Origin: Neoarius graeffei
Lineage: Eukaryota; Chordata; Actinopteri; Siluriformes; Ariidae
NCBI RefSeq assembly: GCF_027579695.1
Contig: NW_026869982.1
Span: 927,001-991,000, forward strand
DNA: 64,000 nt
Direction: 5' to 3'
The notes under the pieces are model-generated. The model saw only the letters and a program-made list of their open reading frames with translations, ran no database searches and was not told the DNA's origin. The translations under genes and the position numbers were made by a program. Shown here one piece after another: positions 11,001 through 22,900 of this stretch; positions within the stretch are counted from its first letter, which is position 1; the number at the start of each line of letters is the position of its first letter.

Positions 11001-11118
11001 GCTTACAGTACCTGGTATTCCTAGGCAGTCTCACACTCAAGTACTAACCAGGCCCAACTCTGTTTAGCTTCTGAGATCAGACGGGATCAGGCGTTGTCAG
11101 AGTGGTTTGGCCGTAAGC
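11001..11118 (-). pseudogene. Chimeric B/A 5S copy (class B 3' part, class A 5' part)
   Basis: The plus-strand left half has the class B cacactc (RNA U86), while the right half is class A (gagatcagacggg, ggccgtaagc). The same combination occurs at 17754 (its partner in the second 28-unit copy), 20162, 27478 and 33173. Copy C51455 joins class B cacactc to class C gaaatc. These mark exchange points inside the 5S gene, between RNA positions 46 and 86. Confidence 0.78.
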
Positions 11119-12790
11119 AACAGCTTGTTGGAAATGTGCCGTTTTTCTTGCCTTGCGATCAGAAGGAAAATTCTTGCCTTGCGACCAGAAGGAAAATTCA
11201 AACAGATTTCTGCAAGAAGACAAAATAAAATGCTTACAGTACCTGGTATTCCTAGGCAGTCTCCCACTCAAGTACTAACCAGGCCCAACTCTGTTTAGCT
11301 TCTGAGATCAGACGGGATCAGGCGTTGTCAGAGTGGTTTGGCCGTAAGCAACAGCTTGTTGGAAATGTGCCGTTTTTCTTGCCTTGCGATCAGAAGGAAA
11401 ATTCTTGCCTTGCGACCAGAAGGAAAATTCAAACAGATTTCTGCAAGAAGACAAAATAAAATGCTTACAGTACCTGGTATTCCTAGGCAGTCTCACACTC
11501 AAGTACTAACCAGGCCCAACTCTGTTTAGCTTCTCAGATCAGACAGGATCAGGCATGGTCAGAGTGGTTTGGACGTAAACAACAGTCTGGAAATGTGTGC
11601 CTTGCCTTGCCTTGCCTTGCCTTGCCTTGCCTTGCCTTGCGCCCAGAAGGAAAATTCTTGCCTTGCGAGCAGAAGGAAAATTCAAACAGATTTCTGCAAG
11701 AAGACAAAATAAAATGCTTACAGTACCTGGTATTCCTAGGCAGTCTCCCACTCAAGTACTAACCAGGCCCAACTCTGTTTAGCTTCTGAGATCAGACGGG
11801 ATCAGGCGTTGTCAGAGTGGTTTGGCCGTAAGCAACAGCTTGTTGGAAATGTGCCGTTTTTCTTGCCTTGCGATCAGAAGGAAAATTCTTGCCTTGCGAC
11901 CAGAAGGAAAATTCAAACAGATTTCTGCAAGAAGACAAAATAAAATGCTTACAGTACCTGGTATTCCTAGGCAGTCTCCCACTCAAGTACTAACCAGGCC
12001 CAACTCTGTTTAGCTTCTGAGATCAGATGGGATCAGGCGTTGTCAGAGTGGTTTGGACGTAAACAACAGTCTGGAAATGTGTGCCTTGCCTTGCCTTGCC
12101 TTGCCTTGCCTTGCGCCCAGAAGGAAAATTCTTGCCTTGCGAGCAGAAGGAAAATTCAAACAGATTTCTGCAAGAAGACAAAATAAAATGCTTACAGTAC
12201 CTGGTATTCCTAGGCAGTCTCCCACTCAAGTACTAACCAGGCCCAACTCTGTTTAGCTTCTGAGATCAGACGGGATCAGGCGTTGTCAGAGTGGTTTGGC
12301 CGTAAGCAACAGCTTGTTGGAAATGTGCCGTTTTTCTTGCCTTGCGATCAGAAGGAAAATTCTTGCCTTGCGACCAGAAGGAAAATTCAAACAGATTTCT
12401 GCAAGAAGACAAAATAAAATGCTTACAGTACCTGGTATTCCTAGGCAGTCTCCCACTCAAGTACTAACCAGGCCCAACTCTGTTTAGCTTCTGAGATCAG
12501 ACGGGATCAGGCGTTGTCAGAGTGGTTTGGCCGTAAGCAACAGCTTGTTGGAAATGTGCCGTTTTTCTTGCCTTGCGATCAGAAGGAAAATTCTTGCCTT
12601 GCGACCAGAAGGAAAATTCAAACAGATTTCTGCAAGAAGACAAAATAAAATGCTTACAGTACCTGGTATTCCTAGGCAGTCTCACACTCAAGTACTAACC
12701 AGGCCCAACTCTGTTTAGCTTCTCAGATCAGACAGGATCAGGCATTGTCAGAGTGGTTTGGACGTAAACAACAGTCTGGAAATGTGTGCC

Positions 12791-12850
12791 TTGCCTTGCC
12801 TTGCCTTGCCTTGCCTTGCCTTGCCTTGCCTTGCCTTGCCTTGCCTTGCC
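12791..12850 (+). repeat. (TTGCC)12 microsatellite
   Basis: Twelve pentamers in unit B12652. The corresponding B19420 has eleven (19559-19613), B4080 has eight (4219-4258) and B62623 has twelve (62762-62821). Confidence 0.93.
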
Positions 12851-13530
12851 TTGCGCCCAGAAGGAAAATTCTTGCCTTGCGAGCAGAAGGAAAATTCAAA
12901 CAGATTTCTGCAAGAAGACAAAATAAAATGCTTACAGTACCTGGTATTCCTAGGCAGTCTCCCACTCAAGTACTAACCAGGCCCAACTCTGTTTAGCTTC
13001 TGAGATCAGACGGGATCAGGCGTTGTCAGAGTGGTTTGGCCGTAAGCAACAGCTTGTTGGAAATGTGCCGTTTTTCTTGCCTTGCGATCAGAAGGAAAAT
13101 TCTTGCCTTGCGACCAGAAGGAAAATTCAAACAGATTTCTGCAAGAAGACAAAATAAAATGCTTACAGTACCTGGTATTCCTAGGCAGTCTCCCACTCAA
13201 GTACTAACCAGGCCCAACTCTGTTTAGCTTCTGAGATCAGACGGGATCAGGCGTTGTCAGAGTGGTTTGGCCGTAAGCAACAGCTTGTTGGAAATGTGCC
13301 GTTTTTCTTGCCTTGCGATCAGAAGGAAAATTCTTGCCTTGCGACCAGAAGGAAAATTCAAACAGATTTCTGCAAGAAGACAAAATAAAATGCTTACAGT
13401 ACCTGGTATTCCTAGGCAGTCTCACACTCAAGTACTAACCAGGCCCAACTCTGTTTAGCTTCTCAGATCAGACAGGATCAGGCATTGTCAGAGTGGTTTG
13501 GACGTAAACAACAGTCTGGAAATGTGTGCC

Positions 13531-13625
13531 TTGCCTTGCCTTGCCTTGCCTTGCCTTGCCTTGCCTTGCCTTGCCTTGCCTTGCCTTGCCTTGCCTTGCC
13601 TTGCCTTGCCTTGCCTTGCCTTGCC
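13531..13625 (+). repeat. (TTGCC)19 microsatellite in a class B spacer
   Basis: Nineteen perfect pentamers lie between gtgtgcc and ttgcgccc in the unit starting at 13392, giving the longest unit class (313 bp). The equivalent place one higher-order period earlier (unit B6689) has six, so this array grew or shrank after that duplication. Confidence 0.95.
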
Positions 13626-16600
13626 TTGCGCCCAGAAGGAAAATTCTTGCCTTGCGAGCAGAAGGAAAATTCAAACAGATTTCTGCAAGAAGACAAAATA
13701 AAATGCTTACAGTACCTGGTATTCCTAGGCAGTCTCCCACTCAAGTACTAACCAGGCCCAACTCTGTTTAGCTTCTGAGATCAGACGGGATCAGGCGTTG
13801 TCAGAGTGGTTTGGCCGTAAGCAACAGCTTGTTGGAAATGTGCCGTTTTTCTTGCCTTGCGATCAGAAGGAAAATTCTTGCCTTGCGACCAGAAGGAAAA
13901 TTCAAACAGATTTCTGCAAGAAGACAAAATAAAATGCTTACAGTACCTGGTATTCCTAGGCAGTCTCCCACTCAAGTACTAACCAGGCCCAACTCTGTTT
14001 AGCTTCTGAGATCAGATGGGATCAGGCGTTGTCAGAGTGGTTTGGACGTAAACAACAGTCTGGAAATGTGTGCCTTGCCTTGCCTTGCCTTGCCTTGCCT
14101 TGCGCCCAGAAGGAAAATTCTTGCCTTGCGAGCAGAAGGAAAATTCAAACAGATTTCTGCAAGAAGACAAAATAAAATGCTTACAGTACCTGGTATTCCT
14201 AGGCAGTCTCCCACTCAAGTACTAACCAGGCCCAACTCTGTTTAGCTTCTGAGATCAGACGGGATCAGGCGTTGTCAGAGTGGTTTGGCCGTAAGCAACA
14301 GCTTGTTGGAAATGTGCCGTTTTTCTTGCCTTGCGATCAGAAGGAAAATTCTTGCCTTGCGACCAGAAGGAAAATTCAAACAGATTTCTGCAAGAAGACA
14401 AAATAAAATGCTTACAGTACCTGGTATTCCTAGGCAGTCTCCCACTCAAGTACTAACCAGGCCCAACTCTGTTTAGCTTCTGAGATCAGACGGGATCAGG
14501 CGTTGTCAGAGTGGTTTGGCCGTAAGCAACAGCTTGTTGGAAATGTGCCGTTTTTCTTGCCTTGCGATCAGAAGGAAAATTCTTGCCTTGCGACCAGAAG
14601 GAAAATTCAAACAGATTTCTGCAAGAAGACAAAATAAAATGCTTACAGTACCTGGTATTCCTAGGCAGTCTCCCACTCAAGTACTAACCAGGCCCAACTC
14701 TGTTTAGCTTCTGAAATCAGACGGGATCAGGCATTGTCAGAGTGGTTTGGCCGTGAGCAACAGTTTGCTGGAAATGTGCCGTTTTTCTTGCCTTGCCTTG
14801 CCTTGCGCCCAGAAGGAAAATTATTGCCTTGCTAGCAGAAGGAAAATTCAAACAGATTTCTGCAAGAAGACAAAATAAAATGCTTACAGTACCTGGTATT
14901 CCTAGGCAGTCTCCCACTCAAGTACTAACCAGGCCCAACTCTGTTTAGCTTCTGAGATCAGACGGGATCAGGCGTTGTCAGAGTGGTTTGGCCGTAAGCA
15001 ACAGCTTGTTGGAAATGTGCCGTTTTTCTTGCCTTGCGATCAGAAGGAAAATTCTTGCCTTGCGACCAGAAGGAAAATTCAAACAGATTTCTGCAAGAAG
15101 ACAAAATAAAATGCTTACAGTACCTGGTATTCCTAGGCAGTCTCACACTCAAGTACTAACCAGGCCCAACTCTGTTTAGCTTCTCAGATCAGACAGGATC
15201 AGGCATTGTCAGAGTGGTTTGGACGTAAACAACAGTCTGGAAATGTGTGCCTTGCCTTGCCTTGCCTTGCCTTGCCTTGCCTTGCCTTGCCTTGCCTTGC
15301 CTTGCCTTGCGCCCAGAAGGAAAATTCTTGCCTTGCGAGCAGAAGGAAAATTCAAACAGATTTCTGCAAGAAGACAAAATAAAATGCTTACAGTACCTGG
15401 TATTCCTAGGCAGTCTCACACTCAAGTACTAACCAGGCCCAACTCTGTTTAGCTTCTCAGATCAGACAGGATCAGGCATTGTCAGAGTGGTTTGGACGTA
15501 AACAACAGTCTGGAAATGTGTGCCTTGCCTTGCCTTGCCTTGCCTTGCGCCCAGAAGGAAAATTCTTGCCTTGCGAGCAGAAGGAAAATTCAAACAGATT
15601 TCTGCAAGAAGACAAAATAAAATGCTTACAGTACCTGGTATTCCTAGGCAGTCTCCCACTCAAGTACTAACCAGGCCCAACTCTGTTTAGCTTCTGAAAT
15701 CAGACGGGATCAGGCATTGTCAGAGTGGTTTGGCCGTGAGCAACAGTTTGCTGGAAATGTGCCGTTTTTCTTGCCTTGCCTTGCCTTGCGCCCAGAAGGA
15801 AAATTATTGCCTTGCGAGCAGAAGGAAAATTCAAACAGATTTCTGCAAGAAGACAAAATAAAATGCTTACAGTACCTGGTATTCCTAGGCAGTCTCCCAC
15901 TCAAGTACTAACCAGGCCCAACTCTGTTTAGCTTCTGAGATCAGACGGGATCAGGCGTTGTCAGAGTGGTTTGGCCGTAAGCAACAGCTTGTTGGAAATG
16001 TGCCGTTTTTCTTGCCTTGCGATCAGAAGGAAAATTCTTGCCTTGCGACCAGAAGGAAAATTCAAACAGATTTCTGCAAGAAGACAAAATAAAATGCTTA
16101 CAGTACCTGGTATTCCTAGGCAGTCTCACACTCAAGTACTAACCAGGCCCAACTCTGTTTAGCTTCTCAGATCAGACAGGATCAGGCATTGTCAGAGTGG
16201 TTTGGACGTAAACAGCAGTCTGGAAATGTGTGCCTTGCCTTGCCTTGCCTTGCCTTGCGCCCAGAAGGAAAATTCTTGCCTTGCGAGCAGAAGGAAAATT
16301 CAAACAGATTTCTGCAAGAAGACAAAATAAAATGCTTACAGTACCTGGTATTCCTAGGCAGTCTCCCACTCAAGTACTAACCAGGCCCAACTCTGTTTAG
16401 CTTCTGAAATCAGACGGGATCAGGCATTGTCAGAGTGGTTTGGCCGTGAGCAACAGTTTGCTGGAAATGTGCCGTTTTTCTTGCCTTGCCTTGCCTTGCG
16501 CCCAGAAGGAAAATTATTGCCTTGCGAGCAGAAGGAAAATTCAAACAGATTTCTGCAAGAAGACAAAATAAAATGCTTACAGTACCTGGTATTCCTAGGC

Positions 16601-19600
16601 AGTCTCCCACTCAAGTACTAACCAGGCCCAACTCTGTTTAGCTTCTGAGATCAGACGGGATCAGGCGTTGTCAGAGTGGTTTGGCCGTAAGCAACAGCTT
16701 GTTGGAAATGTGCCGTTTTTCTTGCCTTGCGATCAGAAGGAAAATTCTTGCCTTGCGACCAGAAGGAAAATTCAAACAGATTTCTGCAAGAAGACAAAAT
16801 AAAATGCTTACAGTACCTGGTATTCCTAGGCAGTCTCACACTCAAGTACTAACCAGGCCCAACTCTGTTTAGCTTCTCAGATCAGACAGGATCAGGCATT
16901 GTCAGAGTGGTTTGGACGTAAACAACAGTCTGGAAATGTGTGCCTTGCCTTGCCTTGCCTTGCCTTGCCTTGCGCCCAGAAGGAAAATTCTTGCCTTGCG
17001 AGCAGAAGGAAAATTCAAACAGATTTCTGCAAGAAGACAAAATAAAATGCTTACAGTACCTGGTATTCCTAGGCAGTCTCCCACTCAAGTACTAACCAGG
17101 CCCAACTCTGTTTAGCTTCTGAGATCAGACGGGATCAGGCGTTGTCAGAGTGGTTTGGCCGTAAGCAACAGCTTGTTGGAAATGTGCCGTTTTTCTTGCC
17201 TTGCGATCAGAAGGAAAATTCTTGCCTTGCGACCAGAAGGAAAATTCAAACAGATTTCTGCAAGAAGACAAAATAAAATGCTTACAGTACCTGGTATTCC
17301 TAGGCAGTCTCCCACTCAAGTACTAACCAGGCCCAACTCTGTTTAGCTTCTGAGATCAGACGGGATCAGGCGTTGTCAGAGTGGTTTGGCCGTAAGCAAC
17401 AGCTTGTTGGAAATGTGCCGTTTTTCTTGCCTTGCGATCAGAAGGAAAATTCTTGCCTTGCGACCAGAAGGAAAATTCAAACAGATTTCTGCAAGAAGAC
17501 AAAATAAAATGCTTACAGTACCTGGTATTCCTAGGCAGTCTCACACTCAAGTACTAACCAGGCCCAACTCTGTTTAGCTTCTCAGATCAGACAGGATCAG
17601 GCATTGTCAGAGTGGTTTGGACGTAAACAACAGTCTGGAAATGTGTGCCTTGCCTTGCCTTGCCTTGCCTTGCCTTGCGCCCAGAAGGAAAATTCTTGCC
17701 TTGCGAGCAGAAGGAAAATTCAAACAGATTTCTGCAAGAAGACAAAATAAAATGCTTACAGTACCTGGTATTCCTAGGCAGTCTCACACTCAAGTACTAA
17801 CCAGGCCCAACTCTGTTTAGCTTCTGAGATCAGACGGGATCAGGCGTTGTCAGAGTGGTTTGGCCGTAAGCAACAGCTTGTTGGAAATGTGCCGTTTTTC
17901 TTGCCTTGCGATCAGAAGGAAAATTCTTGCCTTGCGACCAGAAGGAAAATTCAAACAGATTTCTGCAAGAAGACAAAATAAAATGCTTACAGTACCTGGT
18001 ATTCCTAGGCAGTCTCCCACTCAAGTACTAACCAGGCCCAACTCTGTTTAGCTTCTGAGATCAGACGGGATCAGGCGTTGTCAGAGTGGTTTGGCCGTAA
18101 GCAACAGCTTGTTGGAAATGTGCCGTTTTTCTTGCCTTGCGATCAGAAGGAAAATTCTTGCCTTGCGACCAGAAGGAAAATTCAAACAGATTTCTGCAAG
18201 AAGACAAAATAAAATGCTTACAGTACCTGGTATTCCTAGGCAGTCTCACACTCAAGTACTAACCAGGCCCAACTCTGTTTAGCTTCTCAGATCAGACAGG
18301 ATCAGGCATGGTCAGAGTGGTTTGGACGTAAACAACAGTCTGGAAATGTGTGCCTTGCCTTGCCTTGCCTTGCCTTGCCTTGCCTTGCCTTGCCTTGCCT
18401 TGCCTTGCGCCCAGAAGGAAAATTCTTGCCTTGCGAGCAGAAGGAAAATTCAAACAGATTTCTGCAAGAAGACAAAATAAAATGCTTACAGTACCTGGTA
18501 TTCCTAGGCAGTCTCCCACTCAAGTACTAACCAGGCCCAACTCTGTTTAGCTTCTGAGATCAGACGGGATCAGGCGTTGTCAGAGTGGTTTGGCCGTAAG
18601 CAACAGCTTGTTGGAAATGTGCCGTTTTTCTTGCCTTGCGATCAGAAGGAAAATTCTTGCCTTGCGACCAGAAGGAAAATTCAAACAGATTTCTGCAAGA
18701 AGACAAAATAAAATGCTTACAGTACCTGGTATTCCTAGGCAGTCTCCCACTCAAGTACTAACCAGGCCCAACTCTGTTTAGCTTCTGAGATCAGATGGGA
18801 TCAGGCGTTGTCAGAGTGGTTTGGACGTAAACAACAGTCTGGAAATGTGTGCCTTGCCTTGCCTTGCCTTGCCTTGCCTTGCGCCCAGAAGGAAAATTCT
18901 TGCCTTGCGAGCAGAAGGAAAATTCAAACAGATTTCTGCAAGAAGACAAAATAAAATGCTTACAGTACCTGGTATTCCTAGGCAGTCTCCCACTCAAGTA
19001 CTAACCAGGCCCAACTCTGTTTAGCTTCTGAGATCAGACGGGATCAGGCGTTGTCAGAGTGGTTTGGCCGTAAGCAACAGCTTGTTGGAAATGTGCCGTT
19101 TTTCTTGCCTTGCGATCAGAAGGAAAATTCTTGCCTTGCGACCAGAAGGAAAATTCAAACAGATTTCTGCAAGAAGACAAAATAAAATGCTTACAGTACC
19201 TGGTATTCCTAGGCAGTCTCCCACTCAAGTACTAACCAGGCCCAACTCTGTTTAGCTTCTGAGATCAGACGGGATCAGGCGTTGTCAGAGTGGTTTGGCC
19301 GTAAGCAAAAGCTTGTTGGAAATGTGCCGTTTTTCTTGCCTTGCGATCAGAAGGAAAATTCTTGCCTTGCGACCAGAAGGAAAATTCAAACAGATTTCTG
19401 CAAGAAGACAAAATAAAATGCTTACAGTACCTGGTATTCCTAGGCAGTCTCACACTCAAGTACTAACCAGGCCCAACTCTGTTTAGCTTCTCAGATCAGA
19501 CAGGATCAGGCATTGTCAGAGTGGTTTGGACGTAAACAACAGTCTGGAAATGTGTGCCTTGCCTTGCCTTGCCTTGCCTTGCCTTGCCTTGCCTTGCCTT

Positions 19601-19923
19601 GCCTTGCCTTGCCTTGCGCCCAGAAGGAAAATTCTTGCCTTGCGAGCAGAAGGAAAATTCAAACAGATTTCTGCAAGAAGACAAAATAAAATGCTTACAG
19701 TACCTGGTATTCCTAGGCAGTCTCCCACTCAAGTACTAACCAGGCCCAACTCTGTTTAGCTTCTGAGATCAGACGGGATCAGGCGTTGTCAGAGTGGTTT
19801 GGCCGTAAGCAACAGCTTGTTGGAAATGTGCCGTTTTTCTTGCCTTGCGATCAGAAGGAAAATTCTTGCCTTGCGACCAGAAGGAAAATTCAAACAGATT
19901 TCTGCAAGAAGACAAAATAAAAT

Positions 19924-22900
19924 GCTTACAGTACCTGGTATTCCTAGGCAGTCTCCCACTCAAGTACTAACCAGGCCCAACTCTGTTTAGCTTCTGAGAT
20001 CAGATGGGATCAGGCGTTGTCAGAGTGGTTTGGACGTAAACAACAGTCTGGAAATGTGTGCCTTGCCTTGCCTTGCCTTGCCTTGCGCCCAGAAGGAAAA
20101 TTCTTGCCTTGCGACCAGAAGGAAAATTCAAACAGATTTCTGCAAGAAGACAAAATAAAATGCTTACAGTACCTGGTATTCCTAGGCAGTCTCACACTCA
20201 AGTACTAACCAGGCCCAACTCTGTTTAGCTTCTGAGATCAGACGGGATCAGGCGTTGTCAGAGTGGTTTGGCCGTAAGCAACAGCTTGTTGGAAATGTGC
20301 CGTTTTTCTTGCCTTGCGATCAGAAGGAAAATTCTTGCCTTGCGACCAGAAGGAAAATTCAAACAGATTTCTGCAAGAAGACAAAATAAAATGCTTACAG
20401 TACCTGGTATTCCTAGGCAGTCTCCCACTCAAGTACTAACCAGGCCCAACTCTGTTTAGCTTCTGAGATCAGACGGGATCAGGCGTTGTCAGAGTGGTTT
20501 GGCCGTAAGCAACAGCTTGTTGGAAATGTGCCGTTTTTCTTGCCTTGCGATCAGAAGGAAAATTCTTGCCTTGCGACCAGAAGGAAAATTCAAACAGATT
20601 TCTGCAAGAAGACAAAATAAAATGCTTACAGTACCTGGTATTCCTAGGCAGTCTCACACTCAAGTACTAACCAGGCCCAACTCTGTTTAGCTTCTCAGAT
20701 CAGACAGGATCAGGCATTGTCAGAGTGGTTTGGACGTAAACAACAGTCTGGAAATGTGTGCCTTGCCTTGCCTTGCCTTGCGCCCAGAAGGAAAATTCTT
20801 GCCTTGCGAGCAGAAGGAAAATTCAAACAGATTTCTGCAAGAAGACAAAATAAAATGCTTACAGTACCTGGTATTCCTAGGCAGTCTCCCACTCAAGTAC
20901 TAACCAGGCAAAACTCTGTTTAGCTTCTGAAATCAGACGGGATCAGGCATTGTCAGAGTGGTTTGGCCGTGAGCAACAGTTTGCTGGAAATGTGCCGTTT
21001 TTCTTGCCTTGCCTTGCCTTGCGCCCAGAAGGAAAATTATTGCCTTGCGAGCAGAAGGAAAATTCAAACAGATTTCTGCAAGAAGACAAAATAAAATGCT
21101 TACAGTACCTGGTATTCCTAGGCAGTCTCCCACTCAAGTACTAACCAGGCCCAACTCTGTTTAGCTTCTGAGATCAGACGGGATCAGGCGTTGTCAGAGT
21201 GGTTTGGCCGTAAGCAACAGCTTGTTGGAAATGTGCCGTTTTTCTTGCCTTGCGATCAGAAGGAAAATTCTTGCCTTGCGACCAGAAGGAAAATTCAAAC
21301 AGATTTCTGCAAGAAGACAAAATAAAATGCTTACAGTACCTGGTATTCCTAGGCAGTCTCCCACTCAAGTACTAACCAGGCCCAACTCTGTTTAGCTTCT
21401 GAGATCAGATGGGATCAGGCGTTGTCAGAGTGGTTTGGACGTAAACAACAGTCTGGAAATGTGTGCCTTGCCTTGCCTTGCCTTGCCTTGCGCCCAGAAG
21501 GAAAATTCTTGCCTTGCGAGCAGAAGGAAAATTCAAACAGATTTCTGCAAGAAGACAAAATAAAATGCTTACAGTACCTGGTATTCCTAGGCAGTCTCCC
21601 ACTCAAGTACTAACCAGGCCCAACTCTGTTTAGCTTCTGAGATCAGACGGGATCAGGCGTTGTCAGAGTGGTTTGGCCGTAAGCAACAGCTTGTTGGAAA
21701 TGTGCCGTTTTTCTTGCCTTGCGATCAGAAGGAAAATTCTTGCCTTGCGACCAGAAGGAAAATTCAAACAGATTTCTGCAAGAAGACAAAATAAAATGCT
21801 TACAGTACCTGGTATTCCTAGGCAGTCTCCCACTCAAGTACTAACCAGGCCCAACTCTGTTTAGCTTCTGAGATCAGACGGGATCAGGCGTTGTCAGAGT
21901 GGTTTGGCCGTAAGCAACAGCTTGTTGGAAATGTGCCGTTTTTCTTGCCTTGCGATCAGAAGGAAAATTCTTGCCTTGCGACCAGAAGGAAAATTCAAAC
22001 AGATTTCTGCAAGAAGACAAAATAAAATGCTTACAGTACCTGGTATTCCTAGGCAGTCTCCCACTCAAGTACTAACCAGGCCCAACTCTGTTTAGCTTCT
22101 GAGATCAGACGGGATCAGGCGTTGTCAGAGTGGTTTGGCCGTAAGCAACAGCTTGTTGGAAATGTGCCGTTTTTCTTGCCTTGCGATCAGAAGGAAAATT
22201 CTTGCCTTGCGACCAGAAGGAAAATTCAAACAGATTTCTGCAAGAAGACAAAATAAAATGCTTACAGTACCTGGTATTCCTAGGCAGTCTCACACTCAAG
22301 TACTAACCAGGCCCAACTCTGTTTAGCTTCTCAGATCAGACAGGATCAGGCATTGTCAGAGTGGTTTGGACGTAAACAACAGTCTGGAAATGTGTGCCTT
22401 GCCTTGCCTTGCCTTGCCTTGCCTTGCCTTGCCTTGCCTTGCTCCCAGAAGGAAAATTCTTGCCTTGCGAGCAGAAGGAAAATTCAAACAGATTTCTGCA
22501 AGAAGACAAAATAAAATGCTTACAGTACCTGGTATTCCTAGGCAGTCTCCCACTCAAGTACTAACCAGGCCCAACTCTGTTTAGCTTCTGAGATCAGACG
22601 GGATCAGGCGTTCTCAGAGTGGTTTGGCCGTAAGCAACAGCTTGTTGGAAATGTGCCGTTTTTCTTGCCTTGCGATCAGAAGGAAAATTCTTGCCTTGCG
22701 ACCAGAAGGAAAATTCAAACAGATTTCTGCAAGAAGACAAAATAAAATGCTTACAGTACCTGGTATTCCTAGGCAGTCTCACACTCAAGTACTAACCAGG
22801 CCCAACTCTGTTTAGCTTCTCAGATCAGACAGGATCAGGCATTGTCAGAGTGGTTTGGACGTAAACAACAGTCTGGAAATGTGTGCCTTGCCTTGCCTTG

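Larger units (their letters stand above)
5753..12420 (-). repeat. 28-unit higher-order repeat, first copy (6668 bp)
   Basis: Copies: A5753 B5984 A6227 A6458 B6689 A6937 B7168 A7411 A7642 C7873 A8114 B8345 B8633 C8871 A9112 B9343 C9581 A9822 B10053 A10296 A10527 B10758 A11001 A11232 B11463 A11716 B11947 A12190. Rare marks recur at the matching places of the next copy: gctagcag in the C7873 unit, the chimeric A11001, ggcatggtcag in B11463 and gatggg in B7168 and B11947. The unit at C8871 has private changes (gcgcgcag and tggaagaag) absent from its partner at C15624, so they arose after the duplication. Confidence 0.88.
12421..19923 (-). repeat. 28-unit higher-order repeat, second copy (6768 bp) and start of a third
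   Basis: Second copy: A12421 B12652 A12930 A13161 B13392 A13705 B13936 A14179 A14410 C14641 A14882 B15113 B15386 C15624 A15865 B16096 C16334 A16575 B16806 A17049 A17280 B17511 A17754 A17985 B18216 A18484 B18715 A18958. A third copy begins A19189 B19420 A19693 and then the order breaks at 19924. The 100-bp excess over the first copy is fully explained by four TTGCC arrays: 5 to 12, 6 to 19, 14 to 11 and 7 to 10 pentamers. The A19189 unit reads gcaaaagc in its spacer, a private change. Confidence 0.88.

Noticed and set aside
13392-13704. Promoter TATA element upstream of the minus-strand 5S copies
   Set aside because: I looked at the 40 bases upstream of the gene start in each class and saw no TATA-like motif; only the internal control region is supported.
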